Source of the DNA: Bacillota bacterium
GTDB taxonomy: Bacteria; Sysuimicrobiota; Sysuimicrobiia; Sysuimicrobiales; Segetimicrobiaceae
NCBI GenBank assembly: GCA_021324295.1
Contig: JAJPJJ010000119.1
Span: forward strand, 1-64,000
DNA length: 64,000 nt
Direction of reading: 5' to 3'
Numbering within the stretch: position 1 is the first letter of the stretch; the number at the start of each line of letters is the position of its first letter. Made by a program: the position numbers and the translations under genes. This document shows, piece by piece, positions 36,014 through 43,954 of the stretch. The notes beneath the pieces are model-generated. The model was not told the DNA's origin and searched no databases. It worked only from the letters and a program-made list of their open reading frames with translations.

Positions 36014-36690
36014 GCGCGGGGTCGCCTCGCCCCGGCGCGGCGGCGGGCCGGACGGCTCGGTGGTACCCGGTGTCCCTGGACCTCGCGGGGCGGGAGGCGG
36101 TGGTGGTCGGCGGCGGCGCCGCGGCCGAGCAGAAGGTGCTCGCGCTGCTCGACGCGGGCGCCCGCGTGACCGTGATCAGCCCGCGTCCGACGCCGCGCCT
36201 GCGTGAGCTGGCAGCGCAGGCGCGCATCCGGCTCCTGCGCCGGTCCTACGCGCGCGGCGACCTGCGCGGCGCGTTCCTCGCGATCGCGGCGCCCGAGGAC
36301 CGCGCGGTCACCCGCGCGGTCTGGGAGGAGGCCGAGGAGGGGCGGGTCCTCCTCAACGCGGTCGACGACCTCCCGCACTGCCACTTCATTGCGCCCGCCG
36401 TCCACCGGCAGGGGGACCTCACGGTGGCCGTCTCCACCGGCGGGAAGAGCCCGGCGCTCGGCGTCCGCGTCCGCAACCGCCTGCGCGCGCTGCTCGGGCC
36501 CGAGTACGCCGCGTTCCTCGAGCTGCTCGGCGAGTTGAGGGCAGAGGTCGCCGCGCGCGAGCCCGATCCGGCCCGGCGCGCGGCGCTGTGGTACCGGCTC
36601 GTCGACTCGGAGGCGCTCGAGCGCCTGCGCCGCGGGGACGCGGACGGCGCCCGGCGATGCCTGGCGTCGCTGCTCGAGGCGGCGCGCTGA
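36010..36690 (+). CDS. Precorrin-2 dehydrogenase / sirohydrochlorin ferrochelatase (CysG N-terminal, Met8-like)
   Basis: A 226-residue protein starting at GTG with a Rossmann fold: WYPVSLDLAGREAVVVGGGAAAEQK binds NAD, and NAVDDLPHCHFIAPAVH followed by VAVSTGGKSPALG is the conserved CysG-N region with the catalytic Asp. It oxidises precorrin-2 to sirohydrochlorin and probably inserts iron to make siroheme for the adjacent reductase. The C-terminal 70 residues are the helical dimerisation domain. It overlaps the 66-aa gene by 4 bp. Confidence 0.9.
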   Translation: MSAGSPRPGAAAGRTARWYPVSLDLAGREAVVVGGGAAAEQKVLALLDAGARVTVISPRPTPRLRELAAQARIRLLRRSYARGDLRGAFLAIAAPEDRAVTRAVWEEAEEGRVLLNAVDDLPHCHFIAPAVHRQGDLTVAVSTGGKSPALGVRVRNRLRALLGPEYAAFLELLGELRAEVAAREPDPARRAALWYRLVDSEALERLRRGDADGARRCLASLLEAAR

Positions 36691-36695
36691 CGCGC

Positions 36696-37490
36696 ATGCC
36701 GCGCGGGGTGGTGTACCTCGTCGGCGCGGGCCCGGGCGACCCCGGCCTCATCACGGTGCGCGGGCTCGAGGCGCTGCGCGCCTCCGACGTGGTGGTCTAC
36801 GACCGGCTCGTGCACCCCGCGCTGGTCCGGGAGGCGCGCCCCGATGCGGAGCGCGTCTTCGCGGGCAAAGGGCCGGGGTCGTGCCGGCTCGCCCAGGCGG
36901 AGATCAACGCCCTGCTCATCGAGCGGGCGCGCGCCGGACGCGTCGTGACGCGCCTCAAGGGCGGCGACCCGTTCGTCTTCGGCCGGGGCGGCGAGGAGTG
37001 CGAGGCGCTGCGCGCCGCGGGGATCCCGGTCGAGGTGATCCCGGGGGTGACATCGGCCATCGCCGTCCCGGCGGCTGCCGGGATCCCGGTCACCCACCGG
37101 CGGTACGCCTCCGCGTTCGCGGTGGTCACCGGGCGCGCGGGCGGGGACGCTCCCGATCCCGACTGGGGCGCGCTCGCCCGCCTGCCGACGCTCGTGATCC
37201 TGATGGGGCACCGCGCGCTTCCGGAGATCTCGCGACGGCTGATCGCGCACGGCCTGTCGCCGTCGACGCCGGCCGCGGTCGTGAGCCGCGGGGCGACCCC
37301 GCGGCAGCGGGCGGTGACCGGCACGCTCGCGACGATCGCGGCCCTCGCGGACGCGGCGGGCCTCGAGCCGCCGTCGGTGATCGTCGTCGGCGAGACCGTC
37401 CGCCTGCGCGAGGCGTTGCGGGATACGATGCCGGCGGGTGGGGCCGTCCTGCGGGCCGCGGCGCCCGCCGCGCTGCCGCAGCGGCGGTAG
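36696..37490 (+). CDS. cobA: Uroporphyrinogen-III C-methyltransferase
   Basis: A 264-residue SAM methyltransferase with family motifs [19 protein letters not shown] (SAM loop), [49 protein letters not shown] and LVILMGH. It makes precorrin-2 from uroporphyrinogen III, the entry to siroheme. It is the last gene of the sulfite reductase operon, 5 bp after the siroheme synthase gene; in enterobacteria the two activities are fused in CysG, here they are separate. Length is typical of stand-alone SUMT enzymes. Confidence 0.93.
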   Translation: MPRGVVYLVGAGPGDPGLITVRGLEALRASDVVVYDRLVHPALVREARPDAERVFAGKGPGSCRLAQAEINALLIERARAGRVVTRLKGGDPFVFGRGGEECEALRAAGIPVEVIPGVTSAIAVPAAAGIPVTHRRYASAFAVVTGRAGGDAPDPDWGALARLPTLVILMGHRALPEISRRLIAHGLSPSTPAAVVSRGATPRQRAVTGTLATIAALADAAGLEPPSVIVVGETVRLREALRDTMPAGGAVLRAAAPAALPQRR

Positions 37491-37533
37491 CGAGCCGATC
37501 CTTCAGGCCGCCGGACGGCCCCAGGGCGGCCCC

Positions 37534-38418
37534 CTACAGGAGGGAGAGTTGCCGGGGCGGGGGGGCCGGCTGCAGGTACCGGGCGGCCCGGACCCGGTGC
37601 CGCTCCTTGAACGCCTCGACGAGCCGGCCGATCGCGGATCGGTAGGCCCCCGGGGCGTACTTGCCCCGATACATGCTCCGGTATTGTGCCACGAGGTGCG
37701 GCCGCCGCCGCGCGAGGTAGCGCGCGAAGGCGTCGCGCGTGACCTCCCCGAGGTGGAGGACCGTGTGCCCGACGAACTGCGCGCCGTGGTCGCGCGCGGC
37801 CTGCACGACCGCCTCCAGGGCCTCCGGCCGGTCCGTGATGCCCGGGAGGATCGGGGCCAGCAGCACCCCGGTCCGGATCCCGGCCGAGGAGAGGTGCTCG
37901 ACCGTCCGGAGGCGCTGGGCCGGCGGGGCCACGGTCGGCTCGATCTCGCGCGCCAGAACCGGGTCGGTCGTGGCGACGCTCACGCACACGACCACCCCAG
38001 CCTGCTCGGCCAGGGCGCGCAGGACGTCGATGTCCCGGCGGATCATCGGGCAGCGGGTCACGATGCTCGCGGGCGTGCGGAAGTCGCGCAGGGTCTCCAG
38101 GATCCGCCGCGTCAGGCGGTACTTCCCCTCGATCGCCTGGTACGGGTCGGTCGCGGTGCCCACGGCCACCAGCTCGCGCCGCCAGGAGGGCCGCGCGAGC
38201 TCGCGGCGCAGGACCTCCGGCGCGTTCACCTTCACGAAGATCCGGGTGGACCACCGGTCGATGCCGTCCTCGTCGAGGAACCAGTGCGTGCGCCGGGCGT
38301 AGCAGAAGACGCACCCGTGAGAGCATCCCCGGTAGGGGTTGATCGACCAGCGGAAGGGCATGCCCTCGACCTTGTTGAGGACCGACCTCACCGTGACCTC
38401 GACGAACTCGCGGACCAT
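37534..38418 (-). CDS. Radical SAM protein, Rv2578c / spore photoproduct lyase-like family
   Basis: About 294 residues from ATG 38418 (a frame-linked ATG at 38427 is upstream). The radical-SAM cluster is in [17 protein letters not shown] (CxxxCxxC). [23 protein letters not shown] and [17 protein letters not shown] are typical of the Rv2578c-type family distantly related to spore photoproduct lyase. The promoter's -10 overlaps the first ATG, so 38418 is favoured, giving a leaderless mRNA. A LexA-type palindrome fills the promoter spacer, suggesting SOS control and a DNA-repair role. The reaction is unknown. Confidence 0.85.
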   Translation of the reverse strand: MVREFVEVTVRSVLNKVEGMPFRWSINPYRGCSHGCVFCYARRTHWFLDEDGIDRWSTRIFVKVNAPEVLRRELARPSWRRELVAVGTATDPYQAIEGKYRLTRRILETLRDFRTPASIVTRCPMIRRDIDVLRALAEQAGVVVCVSVATTDPVLAREIEPTVAPPAQRLRTVEHLSSAGIRTGVLLAPILPGITDRPEALEAVVQAARDHGAQFVGHTVLHLGEVTRDAFARYLARRRPHLVAQYRSMYRGKYAPGAYRSAIGRLVEAFKERHRVRAARYLQPAPPPRQLSLL

Positions 38419-38425
38419 CGAGGCC

Positions 38426-38454
38426 ATTGTAATACGAACGTACGTTCGCTACAA
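38426..38454 (-). promoter_or_regulatory. SOS-type promoter with LexA palindrome
   Basis: On the minus strand: TTGTAG (38454-38449), 17-bp spacer, TACAAT (38431-38426). The spacer contains the perfect 14-bp palindrome CGAACGTACGTTCG at 38435-38448, matching the Gram-positive LexA box CGAAC-N4-GTTCG. The +1 falls at 38419-38418, on the second in-frame ATG. LexA bound here would block RNA polymerase directly. Confidence 0.8.
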
Positions 38455-38800
38455 TCCGCGCAGCCGCCTGGTTCGCGCGGAAGACGGCCTGGCCGTGCAC
38501 GTGCCCCGGCCGACCGGTGCCGCCCGCAGCGTGGCGCGGCCGGGCGCCGCGGCGCGCCGCACGGACGCCCGGCCCTGGACGCGTGCCGGCGCACCGCGGT
38601 CGGGACGACCGCCCGCGGCCTCGACCCGCGACACGCGATCCGGAGTCAGCCGCGGCTCGGCGCGCTGAGGCAGGCCGCGCGGCTGCGACGCAGCCGGCCA
38701 CGACCGCAGCCGCGGTCGTCCTGGAGACCCCCGGGAGCCGCGGGAAGAGGGGAGGCCGGTCCCGGCGGTCCGGAGGATGCGCGGCGGCGACGAGGTCGGC
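38455..38800. other. Intergenic region, no gene seen
   Basis: The 346 bp between the SOS promoter and the cupredoxin gene are very GC-rich and show only antisense-type open frames without family features. No promoter, RNA gene or repeat could be supported here. Confidence 0.4.
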
Positions 38801-39244
38801 CTAGGACTTGGGGTTGTAGCCGGCCGGCCACACGACGAGCGCGCCGGTCTGCCCCTGGGAGGCGTGGTTGAAGACCGGGCAGATGAACGGCCACTGGCCC
38901 CGCCCCTGCGCGACAAACTCGACCTCGGCCTTCCTGCCCGGTTCCAGCACGACCGACTTCCAGCCGTCCCTGGTCACGTCCTGTTTCGCATCCCCGCGCA
39001 CCGTGAGGCCCACGGTGGAGAAGTAGGGGGACGCGATCCCGTGGGCCCGCTTCTCGTCGTCGTTCTGGAGTTGCAGGACCACCCGCTCGCCGTCGTGTAG
39101 CGTGAACAGGTTCGGGGTGAACTTGAACGACACCAGCGAGACCTTGATGACCTGCACGGGCTGCGCAGGGGAGACGGTCCCCTGGCCCAGCAGCAACCCC
39201 ACAGCGAGCGCGAGCACGAGGATGCCGCGGATCCGCACACCCAT
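38801..39244 (-). CDS. Secreted cupredoxin-domain protein
   Basis: A 147-residue protein with an N-terminal signal sequence (ILVLALAVGLLLGQG) and a plastocyanin-like beta sandwich. Type 1 copper-site candidates are the His in KRAHGIASPY, and Cys and His in FICPVFNHASQGQTG. The usual axial Met after the last His is replaced by Gln (SQGQ), so the site would be stellacyanin/nitrosocyanin-like if copper is bound. It would act outside the membrane as an electron carrier or copper carrier. AGGAGG lies just before the ATG. Confidence 0.8.
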   Translation of the reverse strand: MGVRIRGILVLALAVGLLLGQGTVSPAQPVQVIKVSLVSFKFTPNLFTLHDGERVVLQLQNDDEKRAHGIASPYFSTVGLTVRGDAKQDVTRDGWKSVVLEPGRKAEVEFVAQGRGQWPFICPVFNHASQGQTGALVVWPAGYNPKS

Positions 39245-39267
39245 CCCTCCTCGTCGATGCCGTGACG

Positions 39268-39296
39268 ATGTACGGTATCCGTTGTACGGGTGTCAC
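39268..39296 (-). promoter_or_regulatory. Promoter with direct repeats upstream of the cupredoxin gene
   Basis: Minus strand GTGACA (39296-39291), 17-bp spacer, GTACAT (39273-39268). Two direct copies of CCGTACA lie in and beside the spacer, 14 bp apart (39289-39283 and 39275-39269), and GTGAC/GTCAC forms an outer inverted pair. These suggest an operator, possibly metal- or redox-responsive. Confidence 0.4.
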
Positions 39297-39308
39297 GTAA
39301 AGAGCGTG

Positions 39309-40226
39309 TCACGCGCCGGCGCCGCCGGAGACCACGCCCTCCTGCGCCAGCACCTCGCGGATCCGGCGGATCGCCTCGATGTGGGCGCCCGCGGACCCGA
39401 GGCCGGCCCGCATCGTGTTCACGCTGAGGTGCGTCCCGCCGAGCGCCCGCCATTCGGCCGCGGCGCGGGCCCACTCACGCGGGGGATCGGCCGCGTTGAT
39501 CCGCCGCTCGAGGCCGACGGCCGCCGGGGGCCGGCCCGCCTCGCGCGCGTACTCGCGGAGCCTCGCCACCATCGCCGGATACCCGCCCGGATCGCGCGCG
39601 AGCCGGGCGGTCGGCGTGCGGAGCGTCCCGCCGGCCATCCAGCCGTCGGCGAGCCGCGCCGTCCGGCGCAGCGCCGCATCGCTCTCGCCGCCCATCCAGA
39701 TCGGAATCGGACGCCGCACGGGCAGCGGGTTGATCCCGGCCTCGACGAGGCGGTGCCAGCGCCCCTCGAAGGTCACGACCTCCTGCGTCCACAGCGCCCG
39801 CAGCAGCGCCACCTGCTCCTCGGCGCGCGCCCCGCGGGACCGGAAGTCGGCGCCCATCGCGTCGAACTCCGCGCTGTTCCAGCCCACGCCCACGCCGAGG
39901 CGGAGGCGGCCGCCGCTCAGCACGTCGACCTCCGCGGCCTGCTTGGCAACGAGGCGGGCGTCGCGCTGCGGCAGGACCAGGATCCCGGTCGCGAGCTCCA
40001 GGCGGCGCGTGATCGCGGCGAGGTACCCGAACAGCACGAGGGGCTCGTGGAACGTGTCCTTGTACGTGTACCCCTTCCAGTCGGCGCTCCGGGGGACGAC
40101 GCCGAGCACGTGGTCGTACGCCACTACGTGGTCGTAGCCCATGTCCTCCGCGGCCCTGGCGAACGCCGCGATGTCGGCCGCGCTGGTGCCGATCTCGGTC
40201 TGGGGAAAGACCACGCCGACCTTCAT
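39309..40226 (-). CDS. LLM-class flavin-dependent oxidoreductase (F420-type)
   Basis: A 305-residue TIM-barrel protein of the luciferase-like monooxygenase class: MKVGVVFPQTEIGT start, FARAAEDMGYDHVVAYDHV, TRRLELATGILVLPQRDARLVAKQAAEVDVLSGGRLRLGVGVGWN, and PIPIWMGGESDAALRR. These fit the TIGR03619-like F420-dependent group common in actinobacteria. Substrate unknown. ATG 40226 is the conserved N-terminus, preceded by GGAGGG. Confidence 0.88.
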   Translation of the reverse strand: MKVGVVFPQTEIGTSAADIAAFARAAEDMGYDHVVAYDHVLGVVPRSADWKGYTYKDTFHEPLVLFGYLAAITRRLELATGILVLPQRDARLVAKQAAEVDVLSGGRLRLGVGVGWNSAEFDAMGADFRSRGARAEEQVALLRALWTQEVVTFEGRWHRLVEAGINPLPVRRPIPIWMGGESDAALRRTARLADGWMAGGTLRTPTARLARDPGGYPAMVARLREYAREAGRPPAAVGLERRINAADPPREWARAAAEWRALGGTHLSVNTMRAGLGSAGAHIEAIRRIREVLAQEGVVSGGAGA

Positions 40227-40479
40227 GGGAGAGACCCTCCTCGGCCCGCCGGGGTGGGGCCCCGCGCCGAAGACTTCGCTGCCGCGGCGGGCGCGCACCT
40301 GCGTCCGCCGGCTCCTCAAGACACGGTTACTCACGCGAGCCACCGCCCGCGCCTGACCTCCAGGAAAGCGCACAGGGGCTCGCGCCTTGCGGTATCGTCA
40401 ATAGGTGTGGAACACCATAGCCGCTCTCGGCGAGCACGGTGGCGCGGCTCAAGGCCCGCTGGCAGATAGCGTAGGACGC

Positions 40480-40680
40480 GTGGAACACGCGGCGGCTCGA
40501 CGCGCTGGAAGTCGTCTACCTGTGGGGGGACGGGGTTACGTCAAGGCCGGGCTGGAGCGGGAGAAGGCGGCGCTGCCGATTGCCGTGGCAGGCCTCAGCG
40601 ATGGGCGCAAAGTCGTCGTTGGGCGTCGTGATGCGGGCCACAAGCGACGAAGGCCGGCTTCCCTGGTTGCCTCCGATATC
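40480..40680 (+). pseudogene. Degenerate IS256-family transposase fragment
   Basis: The translation contains RLDALEVVYLWGDG in one frame and, after a 1-bp deletion near 40535, YVKAGLEREKAALPIAVAGLSDGRKVV in the next, which together match the central region of IS256-family (Mutator-like) transposases. Both ends are absent. The remainder of the 475-bp gap between the LLM gene and the toxin-antitoxin pair (40227-40479) has no supportable gene. The fragment ends where the toxin-antitoxin promoter begins. Confidence 0.75.
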
Positions 40681-40695
40681 ATACTCTGATATGAT
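40667..40695 (+). promoter_or_regulatory. Leaderless promoter and operator of the toxin-antitoxin operon
   Basis: TTGCCT at 40667-40672, 17-bp spacer, TATGAT at 40690-40695; +1 is 40702, the A of the antitoxin ATG. Inverted repeat ATATCA (40676-40681) and TGATAT (40687-40692), 5 bp apart, overlaps the spacer and -10 and is the likely ribbon-helix-helix operator for autorepression. Confidence 0.75.
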
Positions 40696-40701
40696 AAAAG
40701 T

Positions 40702-40950
40702 ATGAAAAGGCTCACGATCACGCTCCCCGCAGACCAGGCCGACGCGATCGAGAAGATCCGTCGCCGCCGGCACGTCCCGCGCAGCCGAGTGATCCAGGAG
40801 GCCGTGGCCCGCTTCCTAGAGGCGCGGGGCGTTTCAGGCCAGGTGCGCAGCTACGAGCGAGGATACCGGCGCGTCCCCGAAGACGTCGGAGACGCCCGCG
40901 CGTTTGCCCGCGCGGGAGCAGGGACCCTTGCCATCGAGGACTGGGAGTGA
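40702..40950 (+). CDS. Ribbon-helix-helix antitoxin
   Basis: An 82-residue protein with an N-terminal RHH fold: KRLTITLPADQADAIEKIRRRRHVPRSRVIQEAVARFLE, the beta strand contacting DNA and two helices. The C-terminal 30 residues, acidic and ending IEDWE, should wrap and neutralise the toxin. The gene overlaps the toxin start by 4 bp (the ATG at 40947 precedes the antitoxin stop), and an operator with inverted repeats lies in the promoter. Leaderless translation is predicted. Confidence 0.88.
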   Translation: MKRLTITLPADQADAIEKIRRRRHVPRSRVIQEAVARFLEARGVSGQVRSYERGYRRVPEDVGDARAFARAGAGTLAIEDWE

Positions 40951-41261
40951 AGCGCGGTGAGGTGTGGTGGGTGCGGTTTCCAGATCCCATCGGGCGCCGT
41001 CCGGCCGTGCTGATCTCCAGGGATCAGGCATATCGAGTGCGTGCCGCCGTCACGGTGGTCCCGCTGACGCGGACGGTACGGGGCATCCCTGTGGAGGTAC
41101 CTCTTGGCCCGGCGGACGGTGTTCCTCGCCCGAGCGTCGCCAATGCCGACACGATCACGACGGTGCCGAAGGATACGCTCGAAGAATACCTCACGACGCT
41201 GCCCCCGGCGAAGATGGAGGCCTTGGAGGCCGCCGTCAAGTTTGCGCTCGACTTGGCCTGA
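40947..41261 (+). CDS. MazF/PemK-family toxin (endoribonuclease)
   Basis: A 104-residue MazF-fold protein: KRGEVWWVRFPDPIGRRPAVLISRDQAY at the N-terminus, VVPLTRTVRG, and ANADTITTVPKDTLEEYLTTL. MazF toxins cleave single-stranded mRNA at short sequence motifs; the Arg of GRRPAVL and the Thr/Ser after VPLT are usual active-site residues. Translationally coupled to the antitoxin. Together with the adjacent IS256 debris it suggests a small horizontally acquired patch. Confidence 0.92.
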   Translation: MKRGEVWWVRFPDPIGRRPAVLISRDQAYRVRAAVTVVPLTRTVRGIPVEVPLGPADGVPRPSVANADTITTVPKDTLEEYLTTLPPAKMEALEAAVKFALDLA

Positions 41262-41320
41262 ACCCCGGCACGAGAACCGGATCTCAGGGTAGCGCCTCGA
41301 TCGCCCACCGAGCTACATCA

Positions 41321-41336
41321 CATAACGCGGATTATG
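41321..41336. repeat. AT-rich inverted repeat, possible recombinase core site
   Basis: CATAA (41321-41325) and TTATG (41332-41336) flank a 6-bp centre CGCGGA. The local sequence ACATAACGCGGATTATGC stands out in a GC-rich background and resembles core sites of tyrosine recombinases (short inverted arms, 6-8 bp centre). It lies 60 bp beyond the toxin gene. Function unproven. Confidence 0.4.
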
Positions 41337-41447
41337 CAGCCTACTAGCCGCCCGTCCGCGGCCCGCGGCCCGGGGCCTGTGCCATCGTGATCGCGAGATT
41401 CCCGGCCACCTCGCGGGGCCTCCGGTGGCCCTCTGCTGCCGTCGCGC

Positions 41448-42383
41448 TCAGGAGCGTCTCACCGCCGCGTCCCCGCCGGCGCGCGGGCTGGGGAGCGGCG
41501 TGAGCGCGCGCTCGAGCTCGACGCGCAGGTGCTCGAACGCCGGCGGAAGCGAGAGCCGTTCGCCGAGGCGCTCGGCCGGCTCGTCGATCGCGAACCCGGG
41601 ACCGATCGTCGCGATCTCGAACAACACCCCGCTCGGCTCGCGGAAATAGATCGAGCGGAAGTAGAAGCGGTCGATGATCGGCGTCGGCCGGCCGCCGCCC
41701 TGGATCACCCGCGTGCGCCACGCCGGGTGGTCCTCCGGTCGCGACGCCCACGCGACGTGGTGGACCGCGCCGGCGCCGATGGTCCCGGGCCGCGCGATGA
41801 GATCGTACGCGTAGACGGAGCCGCGCCGCGCCCCCCGGGCCTCGAAGCCCGCGGCGCCGGCGGGCGCGAAGCCGAGCGTCTCCTCGAGGAAGCGCCGGCT
41901 CCGCCCGGGGTCGGCGCTGTAGGCGCGGACGCCGTCGAACCCCTGGAGCGCGACCGCCTCCGGGATCTCGGGATGCATCGCGACGAGCGGCTCGTCCCCG
42001 GTCTCGGAGACGCGGAGCTCGAGGCCGAGGCCCTCCGGGTCCCCAAAGCGCAGGCGATCGTCCTCGCGCGTGGCCGCGATCCCCTCGCGGCGCAGCCGCC
42101 CCTCCCAGAACGCCAGCGCGTCGTGCGAGGCGACCCGCCAGACGATCCGGTGCACCATCCCGGCGCCGGGCCGTCCACGCTCCATCCCCGGGTACTCGAA
42201 GAACGTGAGGTCGGCGCCGGGGCTGCCGCGCTCGTCGGCGTAGAAGAGGTGGTAGGCCGTCGGATCGTCCTGGTTGACCGTCTTCTTGACGAGCCGCAGG
42301 CCGAGCACCCGCGTGTAGAAGTCCAGGTTCCGCCGGGCGTCGGCCGTGATCGCGGTGATGTGGTGGATGCCCTCGAGGCGCAT
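41448..42383 (-). CDS. Ring-cleaving dioxygenase, VOC family (LinE/MhqO-like)
   Basis: A 311-residue protein with two vicinal-oxygen-chelate modules. MRLEGIHHITAITADARRNLDFYTRVLGLRLVKKTVNQDD starts the family; metal ligands are His in GIHHIT and GAVHHVAWAS with Glu in GVLFEIATIGPGF. Such proteins are annotated as hydroquinone or chlorohydroquinone ring-cleaving dioxygenases. Physiological substrate unknown. Quinone or aromatic detoxification is likely, consistent with the aromatic genes elsewhere in the window. The ATG at 42383 gives the conserved N-terminus. Confidence 0.85.
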   Translation of the reverse strand: MRLEGIHHITAITADARRNLDFYTRVLGLRLVKKTVNQDDPTAYHLFYADERGSPGADLTFFEYPGMERGRPGAGMVHRIVWRVASHDALAFWEGRLRREGIAATREDDRLRFGDPEGLGLELRVSETGDEPLVAMHPEIPEAVALQGFDGVRAYSADPGRSRRFLEETLGFAPAGAAGFEARGARRGSVYAYDLIARPGTIGAGAVHHVAWASRPEDHPAWRTRVIQGGGRPTPIIDRFYFRSIYFREPSGVLFEIATIGPGFAIDEPAERLGERLSLPPAFEHLRVELERALTPLPSPRAGGDAAVRRS

Positions 42384-42634
42384 GGCTCATCCCCCCAACG
42401 TGAGCGCCGCTGGGCGCAGCCTGCGGCGCTCGCTGGATTCTTACCCACCTACGGGCTGCGCGGCGCCGGCCGGCGAGGGCCCCGTCGTCGCGCCGGCCCG
42501 GCGCCCCGCGGATCGGACCGGTCCCCGGACGCGCCTATTGCGGGCGCGTCCGGGGCATCCAAGCGTACAGACGGGCCGGCGCCGCGCGATGCGCGGTCCA
42601 CGCGGGCCCGGGACCACACCGGAGGCGACGCGCG

Positions 42635-43801
42635 ATGGCACCGCGGCGACCGCTCGTGTTCCTGCTCGTGCACGGCATCGGCCCCCAGAACGCGCCCTTC
42701 CAGGAGGACTTCCTGTGCGCCGTCCGCAAGGCGACGCGGCGGCACCTGGAGCGGCACCAGCAGCCGGCGCTCCTCGAGCGGCTCGTGATGGTGCGCGCGG
42801 ACTGGAGCCACCTCTACAAGGACGAGCGGTGCGACTGGCTCAGCACGCTCTACCCCGAGCACGCGCGCCCGCTGGTGGTCCTCCGGCGCAAGCTGCGGAT
42901 GCTGGCGCGCATCGTGGCGCTCGCGATGCTGCCCGCCGCCGGGGTCGGGGCCGGGGTGGCGCTCGCGCACACCGTCGTCGCCGCGCTGTGGCTCGGCGCG
43001 CTGGGGGCGGCCGCGGGCCTCCTCGCCGCGTACGCCGCCGCGCGGGCGGTGGTGCTCCCCCGCTTCCCCTGGGGCGACCTGTGGACGATGGGGCGCTCCT
43101 TCGAGGCCAACACGATCAGCGACATCGTCCTGTACGAGAGCGACGGGCCGCGGGAGGCGATCACCCGCACGGTGCTCGACGCGCTCGGGCCGGTGCTCGC
43201 CGAGGCCTACCCGGTCGCCCGGGCCGACGACCGCCCCTGCCTGCCGGTGGTCCTGGCCGGCCACAGCCTCGGGACCGTCATCGTCTACGACGCGCTGCTG
43301 GCGACGACCGCCCGGGCGCGCGGCGCACCCACCCGGGCGCAGCGCGAGCTGCGGGAGGACGGGCCGGGCCTGGCCGAGGCGCGGCGGCGCTACCTGGAGC
43401 GCCTGCGGGACGCGCACGAGGTCCTCTGCCCGGTCGGGATGGCCACGATGGGGTCGCCGATCGCGCTGTTCCTGTTCCGCAAGCCGGAGGTGCTGCGGCA
43501 GCGCAACCTGTGGACCCTCGCCTGTCCTCCGCCGTTCGCGGAGACCGGCGCGATGACGACCGCGGCCGGCGCGTCGCTGCGCTGGCGGTGGCAGAACTTC
43601 TGGCACGCCGCCGACTTCGTCGCGCACCGGCTCGGGCCCGTCTTCAACGAGGGGTATCCCGGCGGGCGATTCGTGGAGGACGTGCGGGTCCGCCCGCCGG
43701 CTCCCGATCCGATCGACGCCCACTCCACCTACTGGACCGACCGGACCGTGGTCGACCGGATCGCCGCGCACCTCGCGGACATCTTGATCTCCCTCCCCTG
43801 A
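42635..43801 (+). CDS. Membrane-inserted alpha/beta hydrolase-like protein
   Basis: A 388-residue protein. The N-terminus FLLVHGIGPQNAPFQ is an oxyanion-hole-type strand and turn; VVLAGHSLGTVIVYDALL is a GxSxG nucleophile elbow (Ser). Between them two or three hydrophobic segments (about residues 90-140) are predicted to span the membrane, with APAAGVGAGVALAH-like and LGAAAGLLAAYAA-like composition. After the elbow a charged region and ETGAMTTAAGASLRWRWQNFWHAADFVAHR follow; IDAHSTYWTD near the end could supply the catalytic His. Fold is alpha/beta hydrolase; substrate unknown. Confidence 0.7.
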   Translation: MAPRRPLVFLLVHGIGPQNAPFQEDFLCAVRKATRRHLERHQQPALLERLVMVRADWSHLYKDERCDWLSTLYPEHARPLVVLRRKLRMLARIVALAMLPAAGVGAGVALAHTVVAALWLGALGAAAGLLAAYAAARAVVLPRFPWGDLWTMGRSFEANTISDIVLYESDGPREAITRTVLDALGPVLAEAYPVARADDRPCLPVVLAGHSLGTVIVYDALLATTARARGAPTRAQRELREDGPGLAEARRRYLERLRDAHEVLCPVGMATMGSPIALFLFRKPEVLRQRNLWTLACPPPFAETGAMTTAAGASLRWRWQNFWHAADFVAHRLGPVFNEGYPGGRFVEDVRVRPPAPDPIDAHSTYWTDRTVVDRIAAHLADILISLP

Positions 43802-43954
43802 TCGCCGCGGCCGCCGGCGACCGCGCGGCGGCGCCTCGCCGGGGCGACACGGGCGCACGACGGCGGACGACGGGGCCCGGCTCGCCCTGCGGAAGGAGTT
43901 CAGGGCCGCGAACGTAAATCCCGACGGTATCTGGACCGCACGAGGAGGAGCGGC

